Source of the DNA: an uncultured Roseburia sp.
GTDB taxonomy: Bacteria; Bacillota; Clostridia; Lachnospirales; Lachnospiraceae
Assembly: GCA_905206195.1 (NCBI GenBank)
Contig: CAJLGN010000086.1
Span: 1 to 6,326, forward strand
Direction: 5' to 3'
DNA length: 6,326 nt
Positions 1 through 6,047 of the stretch are shown piece by piece. The notes under the pieces were generated by a model, which had not been told where the DNA came from, made no database searches, and was given only the letters and a program-made list of their open reading frames with translations. The translations under genes were made by a program, and so were the position numbers. The first letter of the stretch is position 1; every line of letters begins with the position of its first letter.

Positions 1-515
1 GCGTGATGATCGCAATGGCTCTCGCGTGTAAACCGAAGCTTTTGATTGCGGACGCGCCGACAACGGCCCTGGATGTGACGACTCAGGCGCAGGTTTTGAA
101 GCTTATGAACGATATGAAGCTAAAGCTCGGGACATCGATTCTGTTCATCCCCCATGATCTGGGTGTCATCAATGAGATGGCGGACAAGGTGGCGGTGATG
201 TACTGCGGACAGGTCGTGGAGATGGCGGATGCCGCAACGATCTTTTCGGGCGGCGGATATTCCCACCCATATACGGAGGGACTGATGATTTCTATTCCGA
301 GGCTCGACACTCCAAAAGGGGAGAAGTTGGATCCGATTCCGGGATCTGTGCCAAATCCTCTGTATCTGCCGAAGGGCTGTAAGTTTGCACCGAGGTGTAA
401 GTATTGTCAGCAGAGATGCATGGAGGAGGAGCCCGGACTGGTGGAGGTAGAACCGAAGCATCAGGTGAGATGCTTTTATGCAGAGAAGGCGGTGAGAAGA
501 GCAAATGCAGAGTGA
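1..515 (+). CDS. oppD: Oligopeptide/dipeptide ABC transporter ATP-binding protein, OppD/DppD type (5'-truncated by window edge; active-site substitutions)
   Basis: This is the C-terminal 170 residues of a peptide-importer ATPase that would energise uptake from the cytoplasmic face together with OppF. The reading frame is open to the left edge, so Walker A, Q-loop and signature lie outside the window and no start can be given. Visible in order are the Walker B/D-loop region (LLIADAPTTALDVT, fragment residues 13-26), the H-loop (FIPHDLGV, 48-55), the HPYT motif and the peptide-transporter tail with a cysteine cluster (CKFAPRCKYCQQRC, then RC near the end) typical of OppD/DppD proteins. Two near-invariant positions are changed: the Walker B catalytic glutamate (DEPT in the family) is alanine (GCG, 54-56), and the threonine before the H-loop histidine (ITHD) is proline (CCC, 150-152). 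Each is explained by one base change. The last 11 bases overlap the next gene. Family assignment is certain; whether it is OppD or DppD, and whether it still works, is not. Confidence 0.88.
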   Translation, partial: VMIAMALACKPKLLIADAPTTALDVTTQAQVLKLMNDMKLKLGTSILFIPHDLGVINEMADKVAVMYCGQVVEMADAATIFSGGGYSHPYTEGLMISIPRLDTPKGEKLDPIPGSVPNPLYLPKGCKFAPRCKYCQQRCMEEEPGLVEVEPKHQVRCFYAEKAVRRANAE

Positions 516-1501
516 GAACAAGAAAGTACTGCTTTCCATTCGCGATGAGAAACAGTATTTCCCGGTAAAAAAGGGAGGCTTCCGTGAGGGGCAAAAGTAT
601 GTGAAGGCCAATGACGGTATTTCTCTTGATATCTATGAGGGTGAGACACTTGGGCTGGTAGGTGAGTCTGGATGCGGTAAGTCCACGCTTGGCAGAACGA
701 TTTTACAGCTCTACCCGCAGACGAGCGGGGAGATCCTCTACGAGAAGGATGGCGAGATGATTGATCTGAAGAATCAGTCGGGTGAGACGATGCGCGCCCT
801 GCGGAAGGATCTGCAGCTTATTTTCCAGGATCCGTATTCCTCGCTCAACCCTCGTATGACGGCAGGGCAGATCATCGGTGAGGGGCTGATCGCTCACGGT
901 GTATACAAAAAGGGAGATCCGGCGCTGAGGGATTACGTCATGGAGGTCATGAAGAAATGTGGTTTGGACTCCTATATGTTTGGACGATACCCGCACCAGT
1001 TCTCAGGTGGACAGCGCCAGAGAATTGGAATTGCAAGAAGTCTTGCGCTGAACCCGAGATTTGTGGTGTGCGATGAGGCGGTGTCCGCACTGGATGTGTC
1101 CATTCAGTCGCAGATTTTAAATCTGCTGTCAGACTTAAAGGAGCAGGAACATCTCACATATCTGTTCATTACTCATGATCTGAGTGTGGTGAAGTACATC
1201 AGCGACCGCATCGGGGTTATGTGAAACGTTTGTAATTCATATTGTTTTTCATTTGTCCGAACACGGCTTCCCGTACACGAATGCGCTGCTTTCTGCGATT
1301 CCGACCACGGACGCAAGCGACAAGGAGCGCGAGCGGATTCTTCTGGAGGGTGATATTCCAAGTCCGGTCAATCCGCCGGAAGGCTGTAAATTCCACACCA
1401 GATGCTACTGTTGTAAGGAGAAGTGTAAGAACGAAGTTCCGGTACTTCAGGACAAGGGAAACGGACATTTTGTGGCGTGTCATTATCCGCTCGCAGAATA
1501 G
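505..1501 (+). pseudogene. oppF: OppF/DppF-type peptide ABC transporter ATP-binding protein, interrupted by stop and frameshift
   Basis: This is the partner ATPase of OppD in a peptide importer. The first part (505-1224, 239 residues) holds a complete nucleotide-binding core: Walker A GESGCGKST (53-61), Q-loop Q108, signature FSGGQ (156-160), Walker B FVVCDE with E181, D-loop SALD, and H-loop ITHD with H224. It stops at TGA (1222-1224) just after SDRIGVM, where family members continue with YLGN. The rest of the family's C-terminus ([16 protein letters not shown], then the cysteine-rich tail [15 protein letters not shown] and ACHY) is present in the +2 frame from about 1241 to the TAG at 1499-1501. 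The joining stretch 1222-1256 is AT-rich, and compared with the E. coli OppF spacing it is about 11 bases short. The start at 505 fits homologues (SENKKVLLSI near the N-terminus) and overlaps oppD, with only a weak GAGAAG ahead, so translational coupling is likely. A truncated 239-residue product could still be made but would lack the C-terminal domain. A sequencing error is possible. Confidence 0.85.
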
Positions 1502-1502
1502 A

Positions 1503-1555
1503 GAAAAGGGCATGCCCGAGGAAGAGTTTCTTCTTTTTGGGCATGCTCTCTTTTC
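1503..1555 (+). terminator. Intrinsic terminator of the peptide transporter operon
   Basis: Two bases after the oppF tail stop codon, GCATGCCC (1510-1517) pairs with GGGCATGC (1539-1546). The loop contains a further inner pairing, AGGAAG with CTTCTT, and the outer bases GAAAAG (1503-1508) can pair with CTTTTC (1550-1555) across a small TCT bulge. The 3' side is rich in T (TCTCTTTTC). Position and structure fit a rho-independent terminator closing the opp operon. Confidence 0.85.
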
Positions 1556-1612
1556 GATTCTGAAAAAATGTGAGAGAATGAAAAGAGTGAGAGGGAAAGA
1601 GGAGGGCGCCGA

Positions 1613-1819
1613 ATGCTGTTTGACAAAAAAGTAAAGCGCGTTGTGGATGTGGAGAAAGCAGAAGAGGAATTTGAGAAGAGGATGGAGGATGTGGAGCTGG
1701 AAAAAAAGGATCCTCCGGCAATGATCATTGCGGCGCTGATTGTTTTTATTCCGGCACTTCTGTTTGTGCTGGGATGCTTTCTGTTTGTCATTTGGTTCTT
1801 TTTCCTGCGTCATCTGTAA
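1613..1819 (+). CDS. Small protein of unknown function with C-terminal membrane segment
   Basis: A 68-residue protein that I do not recognise. It has a strong ribosome binding site, GGAGGG at 1601-1606, six bases before the ATG, which supports it as a real gene. Residues 1-34 are highly charged with alternating acidic and basic residues (DVEKAEEEFEKRMEDVELEKKD), probably helical and possibly coiled-coil. Residues 36-65 form one long hydrophobic stretch with a proline at 47, ending in RHL. The simplest reading is a tail-anchored single-span protein with its charged part in the cytoplasm; a short hairpin of two spans is less likely. There is no signal peptide or cysteine motif. The stop codon overlaps the ribosome binding site of the next gene, so the two are almost certainly cotranscribed. 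It follows the opp terminator by about 57 bases, but I could not find a convincing promoter there. Confidence 0.78.
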   Translation: MLFDKKVKRVVDVEKAEEEFEKRMEDVELEKKDPPAMIIAALIVFIPALLFVLGCFLFVIWFFFLRHL

Positions 1820-1831
1820 GGAGGTAAGGGG

Positions 1832-2530
1832 ATGAATTTTGACGAGAGAGCGGCAGCCCGGAGGAGAGCGAAGAAACTGAAGTATGATCTGAAGGAGCTG
1901 AGAAAGGAAATGCTCAGTGCGGGGGGTGATAAGCCGCAGACGGGCAATGATTTAAAGGAGTTGCAGGAGGTGCTGCAACTTGGAAGAACGCTGCGGATGG
2001 ATTACGCTAAGGCCAGGACGCACTTAAGTCGGGGCAGGGAGTCTATCGTGAAGCTCTTGGAGTGCATGGCGGAAAGTCCGGTGGATGAGGTGCGGACAAG
2101 TCTTGATGCGCTGGTTGTAGACTTGGAGAGCGTGTATCACGACTGTTCCATCCGCGAGGACGATCTGGATTACCAGTCGACGATCCAAAGCTTAAAGCAG
2201 ATGGTTGAGCAGTATGCGGAGAATGCCAAGGATGCCAAGACGGAGGCGGGGAGGGCTTTTGCCTCGATCATGCTCCGCAGCGAGTTGGAGAATATCAAGG
2301 CGGTACTGGATGATGCCGCAGGTTGGCAGGAGCCGGACTTCCTCGCGCTGGCGTATTATGTTTTGCACGGAAACCGGGAGGCTTTGGGGGAAATGGAGAA
2401 TGAGCAGCGGAATGTGTATGTACTCTCTTACTTCAACGATGCCTTTATGGCAGGCTTTTTAGAGCGCTGTGGCAGACTGGGCGTGGAGACGAGACTGCAG
2501 GCTCTGATCGATGGATATGCGGCAGAATGA
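1832..2530 (+). CDS. Hypothetical helical cytoplasmic protein, second gene of a two-gene unit
   Basis: A 232-residue protein that I cannot assign to a family. The start is fixed by a near-perfect ribosome binding site, AAGGAGGT (1818-1825), six bases before the ATG and touching the previous gene's stop. There is no signal peptide or membrane span. Residues 1-30 are strongly basic and helical (ERAAARRRAKKLKYDLKELRKEML), followed by a short glycine-containing break (31-39), then long amphipathic helices (about 40-160) with many K, E and L residues that suggest coiled-coil or helical-bundle packing. The C-terminal part (165-232) is less charged with aromatics (LALAYYVLHG, NVYVLSYFNDAFMAGFL). Three scattered cysteines do not form a metal-binding motif, and no nucleotide-binding or catalytic motif is visible. 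Its pairing with the small membrane protein upstream suggests the two act together, perhaps with this protein recruited to the membrane; that is inference only. Confidence 0.85.
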   Translation: MNFDERAAARRRAKKLKYDLKELRKEMLSAGGDKPQTGNDLKELQEVLQLGRTLRMDYAKARTHLSRGRESIVKLLECMAESPVDEVRTSLDALVVDLESVYHDCSIREDDLDYQSTIQSLKQMVEQYAENAKDAKTEAGRAFASIMLRSELENIKAVLDDAAGWQEPDFLALAYYVLHGNREALGEMENEQRNVYVLSYFNDAFMAGFLERCGRLGVETRLQALIDGYAAE

Positions 2531-2637
2531 GACAGATATGACAGTTTGGAATACTTAATATAACTAGAAGGTATCAAGAAGGACAATTTGCATAATTATA
2601 GGTTAAAATAGATTTGGAATTTGGTGTATTCTGAATA
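2531..2637 (+). other. AT-rich intergenic leader upstream of the livK promoter
   Basis: This stretch holds no gene that I can support and no obvious terminator for the preceding gene, so readthrough into livK is possible. It is clearly more AT-rich than the flanking genes. The octamer TTTGGAAT occurs twice (2545-2552 and 2613-2620), and AATTTG occurs at 2585-2590 and 2618-2623, with a third copy at 2654-2659 inside the promoter. These could be regulator contacts or chance repeats in AT-rich DNA. Confidence 0.4.
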
Positions 2638-2666
2638 TTGAGAAAAGATTGGGAATTTGCTATGAT
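2638..2666 (+). promoter_or_regulatory. Predicted promoter of livK (housekeeping sigma, extended -10)
   Basis: The -35 box TTGAGA (2638-2643) is separated by exactly 17 bases from the -10 box TATGAT (2661-2666), which is preceded by the extended -10 dinucleotide TG (2658-2659). Transcription should begin near 2673, only about 20 bases before the start codon. This makes any start codon upstream of 2673 unlikely for the binding-protein gene. Confidence 0.75.
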
Positions 2667-2680
2667 TTCAAAAAGATTTC

Positions 2681-2688
2681 AGGAGGGG
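2681..2688 (+). promoter_or_regulatory. Ribosome binding site that sets the livK start
   Basis: AGGAGGGG lies eight bases (counted from AGGAGG) before the ATG at 2695 but only two before the ATG at 2689. This favours 2695, which also gives a normal lipoprotein signal peptide starting MKRG. Confidence 0.8.
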
Positions 2689-2694
2689 ATGTTT

Positions 2695-3882
2695 ATGAAG
2701 AGAGGATTGAGTGTATTATTGACATTGGCGCTGACTGCCAGTATGATGGCGGGCTGTGGCTCGAACACGGGGAGCAGCGGGGCGGGTACATCCGGCGGGA
2801 CAGCTTCCGCAGAAGGGGGAGGCGCGGCTGCATTTAAGATTGGAAGTATCGGGCCGACCACGGGCGGGGCTGCAATTTACGGCAAGGCGGTTATGAACGC
2901 GGCGCAGATCGCGGTGGATGAGATCAATGCCGCAGGGGGCGTGGGTGGATACCCGATCGAGTACAAGTTTGAGGACGACCAGCACGACACGGAGAAGTCG
3001 GTCAACGCATATAATTCATTGAAGGACTGGGGAATGCAGCTTCTGATGGGAACTGTCACCACGAATCCTTGTGTGGCAGTTGTGGAGAAGACCGGGGCAG
3101 ATGGAATGTTCCAGCTGACACCATCCGCATCCTCCACGGACGTGATCGACAATACAAACGTTTTTCAAGTGTGCTTTACCGACCCGAATCAGGGAACTGC
3201 ATCTGCCAGATATATTGCGGAGAATCAGCTCGCAAAGAAGGTGGCGGTCATTTATGACAGCTCCGATGTATATTCTTCCGGCATTGAGGCGAACTTTGTG
3301 GAGGAGGCGGAGCGCCAGGGGCTTGAGGTAGTTGCGGTGGAAGCGTTTACCGCGGATTCCAAGACGGATTTCTCCACACAATTGCAGAGTGCGCAGAGTG
3401 CAGGCGCAGAGCTTATTTTCCTGCCGATCTATTACGGAGAGGCTTCCATTATCTTGAATCAGGCGCAGGGCATGGATTTTAAATTTTTTGGATGTGACGG
3501 GTTGGACGGTATTCTCGGCGTGGAGAATTTTGACACTGCTTTGGCGGAGGGTGTCATGCTCTTGACACCGTTTGCGGCGGATGCAGAGGATGCGGCGACA
3601 CAGGCATTTGTGAAGAAGTACCAGGAGGCCTACGGCGAGGTTCCAAATCAGTTCGCGGCAAATGCCTACGATGCAATCTACATCATCAAGGCAGCGATCG
3701 AGGAGTCTGGAGCGACGCCGGATATGAGCGTGCAGGATCTGTGTGCGGCATTAAGCGGTGCGATGACAACCATCAAGGTGGACGGTCTGACCAGCGAGGG
3801 AATGACATGGAAGGAGACCGGCGAGGTCAATAAGGACCCGAAGGCAGTGGTTATCCAGGATGGCAAGTACGTGGGAATGTAA
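2695..3882 (+). CDS. livK: Branched-chain amino acid type ABC transporter substrate-binding lipoprotein (LivK-like)
   Basis: A 395-residue extracytoplasmic receptor that would capture a solute and deliver it to LivHM. Residues 1-20 are a lipoprotein signal peptide (MKRG, hydrophobic core, MMAG) with the lipidated cysteine at 21. A Gly/Ser/Ala-rich linker (22-46) tethers the domain to the membrane. The mature fold belongs to the type I periplasmic-binding family (Peripla_BP_6): FKIGSIGPTTGGAAIYG opens it, AAQIAVDEINAAGG follows, and LLMGTVTTN and LTPSASS are the usual ligand-cleft loops. A second lobe begins around KKVAVIYDSSDVYSSG (181-196), and NQFAANAYDAIYIIKAA lies near the end. Length is normal for the family. 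The start at 2695 is preferred because the in-frame codons upstream lie within the promoter. The gene has its own promoter, and a terminator follows it. Branched-chain amino acids are the default ligand guess, but this family also binds other amino acids, amides, urea and aromatic compounds, so the substrate is unproven. Confidence 0.92.
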   Translation: MKRGLSVLLTLALTASMMAGCGSNTGSSGAGTSGGTASAEGGGAAAFKIGSIGPTTGGAAIYGKAVMNAAQIAVDEINAAGGVGGYPIEYKFEDDQHDTEKSVNAYNSLKDWGMQLLMGTVTTNPCVAVVEKTGADGMFQLTPSASSTDVIDNTNVFQVCFTDPNQGTASARYIAENQLAKKVAVIYDSSDVYSSGIEANFVEEAERQGLEVVAVEAFTADSKTDFSTQLQSAQSAGAELIFLPIYYGEASIILNQAQGMDFKFFGCDGLDGILGVENFDTALAEGVMLLTPFAADAEDAATQAFVKKYQEAYGEVPNQFAANAYDAIYIIKAAIEESGATPDMSVQDLCAALSGAMTTIKVDGLTSEGMTWKETGEVNKDPKAVVIQDGKYVGM

Positions 3883-3926
3883 TAAAATACGATAAGAAAT
3901 GCGGCGGAGACAGCCGATAAAAGGGT

Positions 3927-3969
3927 TGGCGCGACGGTGACAGTTTGGCACCTGCGCCAGCTCTTTTTT
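3927..3969 (+). terminator. Intrinsic terminator between livK and livH
   Basis: TGGCGC (3927-3932) pairs with GCGCCA (3954-3959), and inside it GGTG (3936-3939) pairs with CACC (3949-3952), leaving a nine-base loop. A run of six T residues (3964-3969) follows. It sits 44 bases after the livK stop. It probably ends most binding-protein transcripts; partial readthrough into livHMG is possible. Confidence 0.85.
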
Positions 3970-3983
3970 ACTCTGCATTTATA

Positions 3984-4012
3984 TTGTGCATTCGCATTAT
4001 GCATGGTATAAT
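3984..4012 (+). promoter_or_regulatory. Predicted promoter of livHMG (extended -10)
   Basis: A perfect TATAAT (4007-4012) is preceded by the extended -10 TG (4004-4005). A partial -35, TTGTGC (3984-3989), lies 17 bases upstream. Predicted transcription start is near 4019. The spacer carries a TGCAT/ATGCA inverted repeat (3987-3991 and 3999-4003), and TGCATT is repeated at 3974-3979 and 3987-3992, so a regulator may bind over this promoter. Confidence 0.75.
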
Positions 4013-4026
4013 GATGGAGATTATTG

Positions 4027-4044
4027 ACGTTTTAACGTGTTAAA
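4027..4044 (+). promoter_or_regulatory. Possible operator: overlapping inverted repeats in the livH leader
   Basis: Two dyads overlap here: ACGTT-TT-AACGT (4027-4038) and TTTAAC-GT-GTTAAA (4031-4044). Their centres are five bases apart. They lie just downstream of the predicted transcription start, where a bound repressor could block elongation or initiation. The arms are AT-rich and no T-run follows, so this looks more like a protein-binding site than a terminator. The regulator is unknown. Confidence 0.4.
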
Positions 4045-4055
4045 CAATGAAAGAC

Positions 4056-4064
4056 AGAGGTGAT
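4056..4064 (+). promoter_or_regulatory. Ribosome binding site that sets the livH start
   Basis: AGAGGTGAT closely matches the extended Shine-Dalgarno AGGAGGTGAT and is placed correctly for the ATG at 4068. It lies inside the reading frame opened by the earlier ATG at 4047, which has no such site. Confidence 0.75.
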
Positions 4065-4067
4065 GTT

Positions 4068-4949
4068 ATGGATTTCTTAACCTACCTGATCAATGGGATT
4101 GGTCTCGGAGCTGTATATGCGATTATCGCGCTGGGGTACACCATGGTATATGGAATTGCAAAGATGTTGAATTTTGCCCACGGGGATGTCATTATGGTCG
4201 GATGCTACGTGGTGTTTTTGACGATGAGCGGGCAGGGCTGGAATCCGTTTGCCGCGGTACTTTTCTCGATGATTGTGTGCACAGTTTTGGGTATCGTCAT
4301 CGAAAAAATTGCCTATAAGCCGTTGAGGAGAGCGACACCGCTGGCAGTTTTGATCACGGCCATCGGTGTGAGTTATTTTTTACAGAACGGGGCGCTCCTT
4401 TTGTTTGGGGCGGACACAAAGTCTTTTAGCTCCGTTGTGACGCTTCCCGCCATAAAGCTTGCGGGCGGGGCTCCTACAGTCTCGGGCACGACAATCGTGA
4501 CGGTTGCAACCTGCATTGTCATTATGGTCGCGCTGATGGTGTTTATCAAGAGGACAAAAGCGGGACAGGCGATGCTCGCGGTGTCCGAGGATAAGGATGC
4601 AGCCCAGCTCATGGGAGTCAATGTCAATGCGACAATTTCTCTGACCTTCGCCATCGGCTCAGGGCTTGCGGCGATTGCGGGGGTGCTGTTTTGCTCGGCG
4701 TATCCGACACTGACGCCCTACACTGGTTCCATGCCAGGAATCAAGGCGTTTACGGCCGCGGTGTTCGGCGGGATCGGATCGATTCCCGGGGCGTTCGTCG
4801 GCGGAATCCTTCTGGGAGTCATCGAGATTCTTGGGCGCGCTTATATATCTTCCCAGTTGTCGGATGCGATTGTGTTTGCGGTGTTGATTATTGTGCTCTT
4901 GGTCAAGCCGACGGGAATCCTCGGCAAGAAGATGCACGAGAAAGTCTGA
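4068..4949 (+). CDS. livH: Branched-chain amino acid ABC transporter permease LivH
   Basis: A 293-residue integral membrane permease that pairs with LivM to form the translocation path of a Liv-type importer. The N-terminus MDFLTYLINGIGLGAVYAIIALGYTMVYGIAKMLNFAHGD is the hallmark LivH opening, with the conserved NFAHGD at 35-40. About eight hydrophobic segments are visible. The cytoplasmic loop KAGQAMLAVSEDKDAAQLMGVNV (165-187) and the later stretch AFTAAVFGGIGSIPGAFVGG (227-246) are family features; the first probably contacts the ATPases. It ends PTGILGKK, as usual. I chose 4068 rather than the in-frame ATG at 4047 because of the ribosome binding site and because homologues begin at MDFL. 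livM follows after 19 bases. Transcription probably starts from the promoter at 3984-4012. Confidence 0.95.
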   Translation: MDFLTYLINGIGLGAVYAIIALGYTMVYGIAKMLNFAHGDVIMVGCYVVFLTMSGQGWNPFAAVLFSMIVCTVLGIVIEKIAYKPLRRATPLAVLITAIGVSYFLQNGALLLFGADTKSFSSVVTLPAIKLAGGAPTVSGTTIVTVATCIVIMVALMVFIKRTKAGQAMLAVSEDKDAAQLMGVNVNATISLTFAIGSGLAAIAGVLFCSAYPTLTPYTGSMPGIKAFTAAVFGGIGSIPGAFVGGILLGVIEILGRAYISSQLSDAIVFAVLIIVLLVKPTGILGKKMHEKV

Positions 4950-4968
4950 TCACGGAAGGAAGAATGTT

Positions 4969-6045
4969 ATGGCGAGAATAAATATAAGATCAATAAAGAA
5001 AAAAACCATGAATCAACTGGTTACATTTGCAATGGTGATTGTGTTCTACATCGCGGTGCAGATTCTGATTGCAGGGGGGGCGGTATCATCGCTGATGCAG
5101 GGGCTCCTTGTGCCGATGTGCATCTATTCCCTCGTGGCGATCGGGCTGAATCTGTGCGTGGGATATCTGGGCGAGCTCAGCATAGGACATGCCGGGTTTA
5201 TGTGTGTGGGCGCCTTTCTCGGCGCGCTTTGCACGAAGCTTTTGGAGGGTGTGATAACAAACGGGGTTGTGCTGTTTGTCATCGCACTCTGTGTCGGAAC
5301 AATCGGCGCGGCATTCTTTGGGTTTCTGATAGGAATTCCGGTGCTGCGTCTGCGTGGGGACTACCTCGCGATCGTCACGCTGGCATTCGGGGAGATTATC
5401 AAAAATGTTGTCAATGTGCTCTATATCGCAAAGGACGTGGATGGGTTTCATTTTTCTATCTCCGACGCCAGTGCGATCAAACTGACGGAGGACGGTACTT
5501 GGCTGATAAACGGGGCGAAAGGAATCACAAAGATCCCGCATCTTGCCAGCTTTACCGCAGGGATTATTCTTGTGTTGCTCGCACTGTTTGTCGTGTATAA
5601 TCTGGTCAATTCGAGGAGCGGAAGAGCGATCATGGCAATCCGTGACAACCGCATTGCGGCGGAGTCCGTGGGAATCAATATCACCAGATTTAAGCTGATG
5701 GCATTTTCCATCTCGGCGGCGATCGCTGGTGCGGGGGGTGTGCTCTATGCGCACAATCTCTCGACGGTCACTGCGACTCCGGCGAATTTTGGCTACAATA
5801 TGTCGATTATGATTCTTGTGTTTGTGGTGCTCGGTGGAATGGGGAGCTTCCGCGGCTCCATTATCGCAGCAGCTCTCCTGACACTGTTGCCGGAAGTGTT
5901 GCGCGGCGTCAAGGACTACCGTATGCTCATCTACTCGATCGTGTTGATTTTGGTGATGTTGTTTCACTGGGCGCCGAAGTGTATCGCGTGGAGGCAGAGA
6001 ATGGTGACGAAGTTTAAAAAGGCACCCGGAAAGGGGGCGGCATAG
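4969..6045 (+). CDS. livM: Branched-chain amino acid ABC transporter permease LivM
   Basis: A 358-residue membrane permease, the second half of the LivHM channel. After a basic N-terminus (MARINIRSIKKK) come about eight to ten hydrophobic segments. Recognisable LivM motifs are NLCVGYLGELSIGHAGF (61-77), PVLRLRGDYLAIVTLAFGEI (124-142), the cytoplasmic loop SGRAIMAIRDNRIAAESVGIN (227-247) that probably touches the ATPases, and VVLGGMGSFRGSIIAA (296-311). A polar stretch between the two halves (155-200) is probably extracytoplasmic. The basic C-terminus (KFKKAPGKG) is cytoplasmic. The ATG at 4969 has AAGGAAG (4956-4962) six bases ahead; in-frame start codons upstream would run into livH. livG begins two bases after the stop, so the genes are cotranscribed and probably translationally coupled. 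Confidence 0.95.
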   Translation: MARINIRSIKKKTMNQLVTFAMVIVFYIAVQILIAGGAVSSLMQGLLVPMCIYSLVAIGLNLCVGYLGELSIGHAGFMCVGAFLGALCTKLLEGVITNGVVLFVIALCVGTIGAAFFGFLIGIPVLRLRGDYLAIVTLAFGEIIKNVVNVLYIAKDVDGFHFSISDASAIKLTEDGTWLINGAKGITKIPHLASFTAGIILVLLALFVVYNLVNSRSGRAIMAIRDNRIAAESVGINITRFKLMAFSISAAIAGAGGVLYAHNLSTVTATPANFGYNMSIMILVFVVLGGMGSFRGSIIAAALLTLLPEVLRGVKDYRMLIYSIVLILVMLFHWAPKCIAWRQRMVTKFKKAPGKGAA

Positions 6046-6047
6046 AG

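Noticed and set aside
120..611. Minus-strand open frame opposite oppD
   Set aside because: It overlaps a confirmed ATPase gene throughout, has no ribosome binding site that stands out, and shows low-complexity, unprotein-like composition.
1042..1056. OppF Walker B region reads DEAVSALD rather than DEPVSALD as further damage (codons near 1042-1098)
   Set aside because: The catalytic D and E are intact, and alanine after the glutamate is, as far as I recall, seen in clostridial OppF proteins, so it is not evidence of decay.
1253..1501. OppF tail as an independent small gene starting at TTG 1253
   Set aside because: No ribosome binding site precedes it, and its sequence is exactly the missing C-terminus of OppF, so it is the downstream piece of a broken gene.
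1551..1579. Possible promoter for the two-gene unit (TTTTCG, then TG-extended GAGAAT with a 17-base spacer)
   Set aside because: The -35 match is poor and overlaps the terminator T-run, and the -10 has only four of six matches in purine-rich DNA, so it is too weak to call.
1242..1634. Plus-strand open frame of 130 codons across the oppF tail and terminator
   Set aside because: It runs through the conserved OppF C-terminal tail in the wrong frame, crosses the terminator hairpin and overlaps the start of the small membrane-protein gene.
3899..3916. Small CGGC/GCCG hairpin just after livK
   Set aside because: It has only four pairs and no T-run; the strong terminator just downstream explains the region better.
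4047..4067. Earlier in-frame ATG at 4047 as livH start
   Set aside because: It lacks a ribosome binding site, the extra seven residues are absent from usual LivH N-termini, and the true site AGAGGTGAT lies inside this extension.
5086..5967. Long minus-strand open frame (293 codons) opposite livM
   Set aside because: It is a shadow of the livM coding sequence. Its translation is rich in H, R, Q and D with no recognisable motif, and livM is certain on the + strand.
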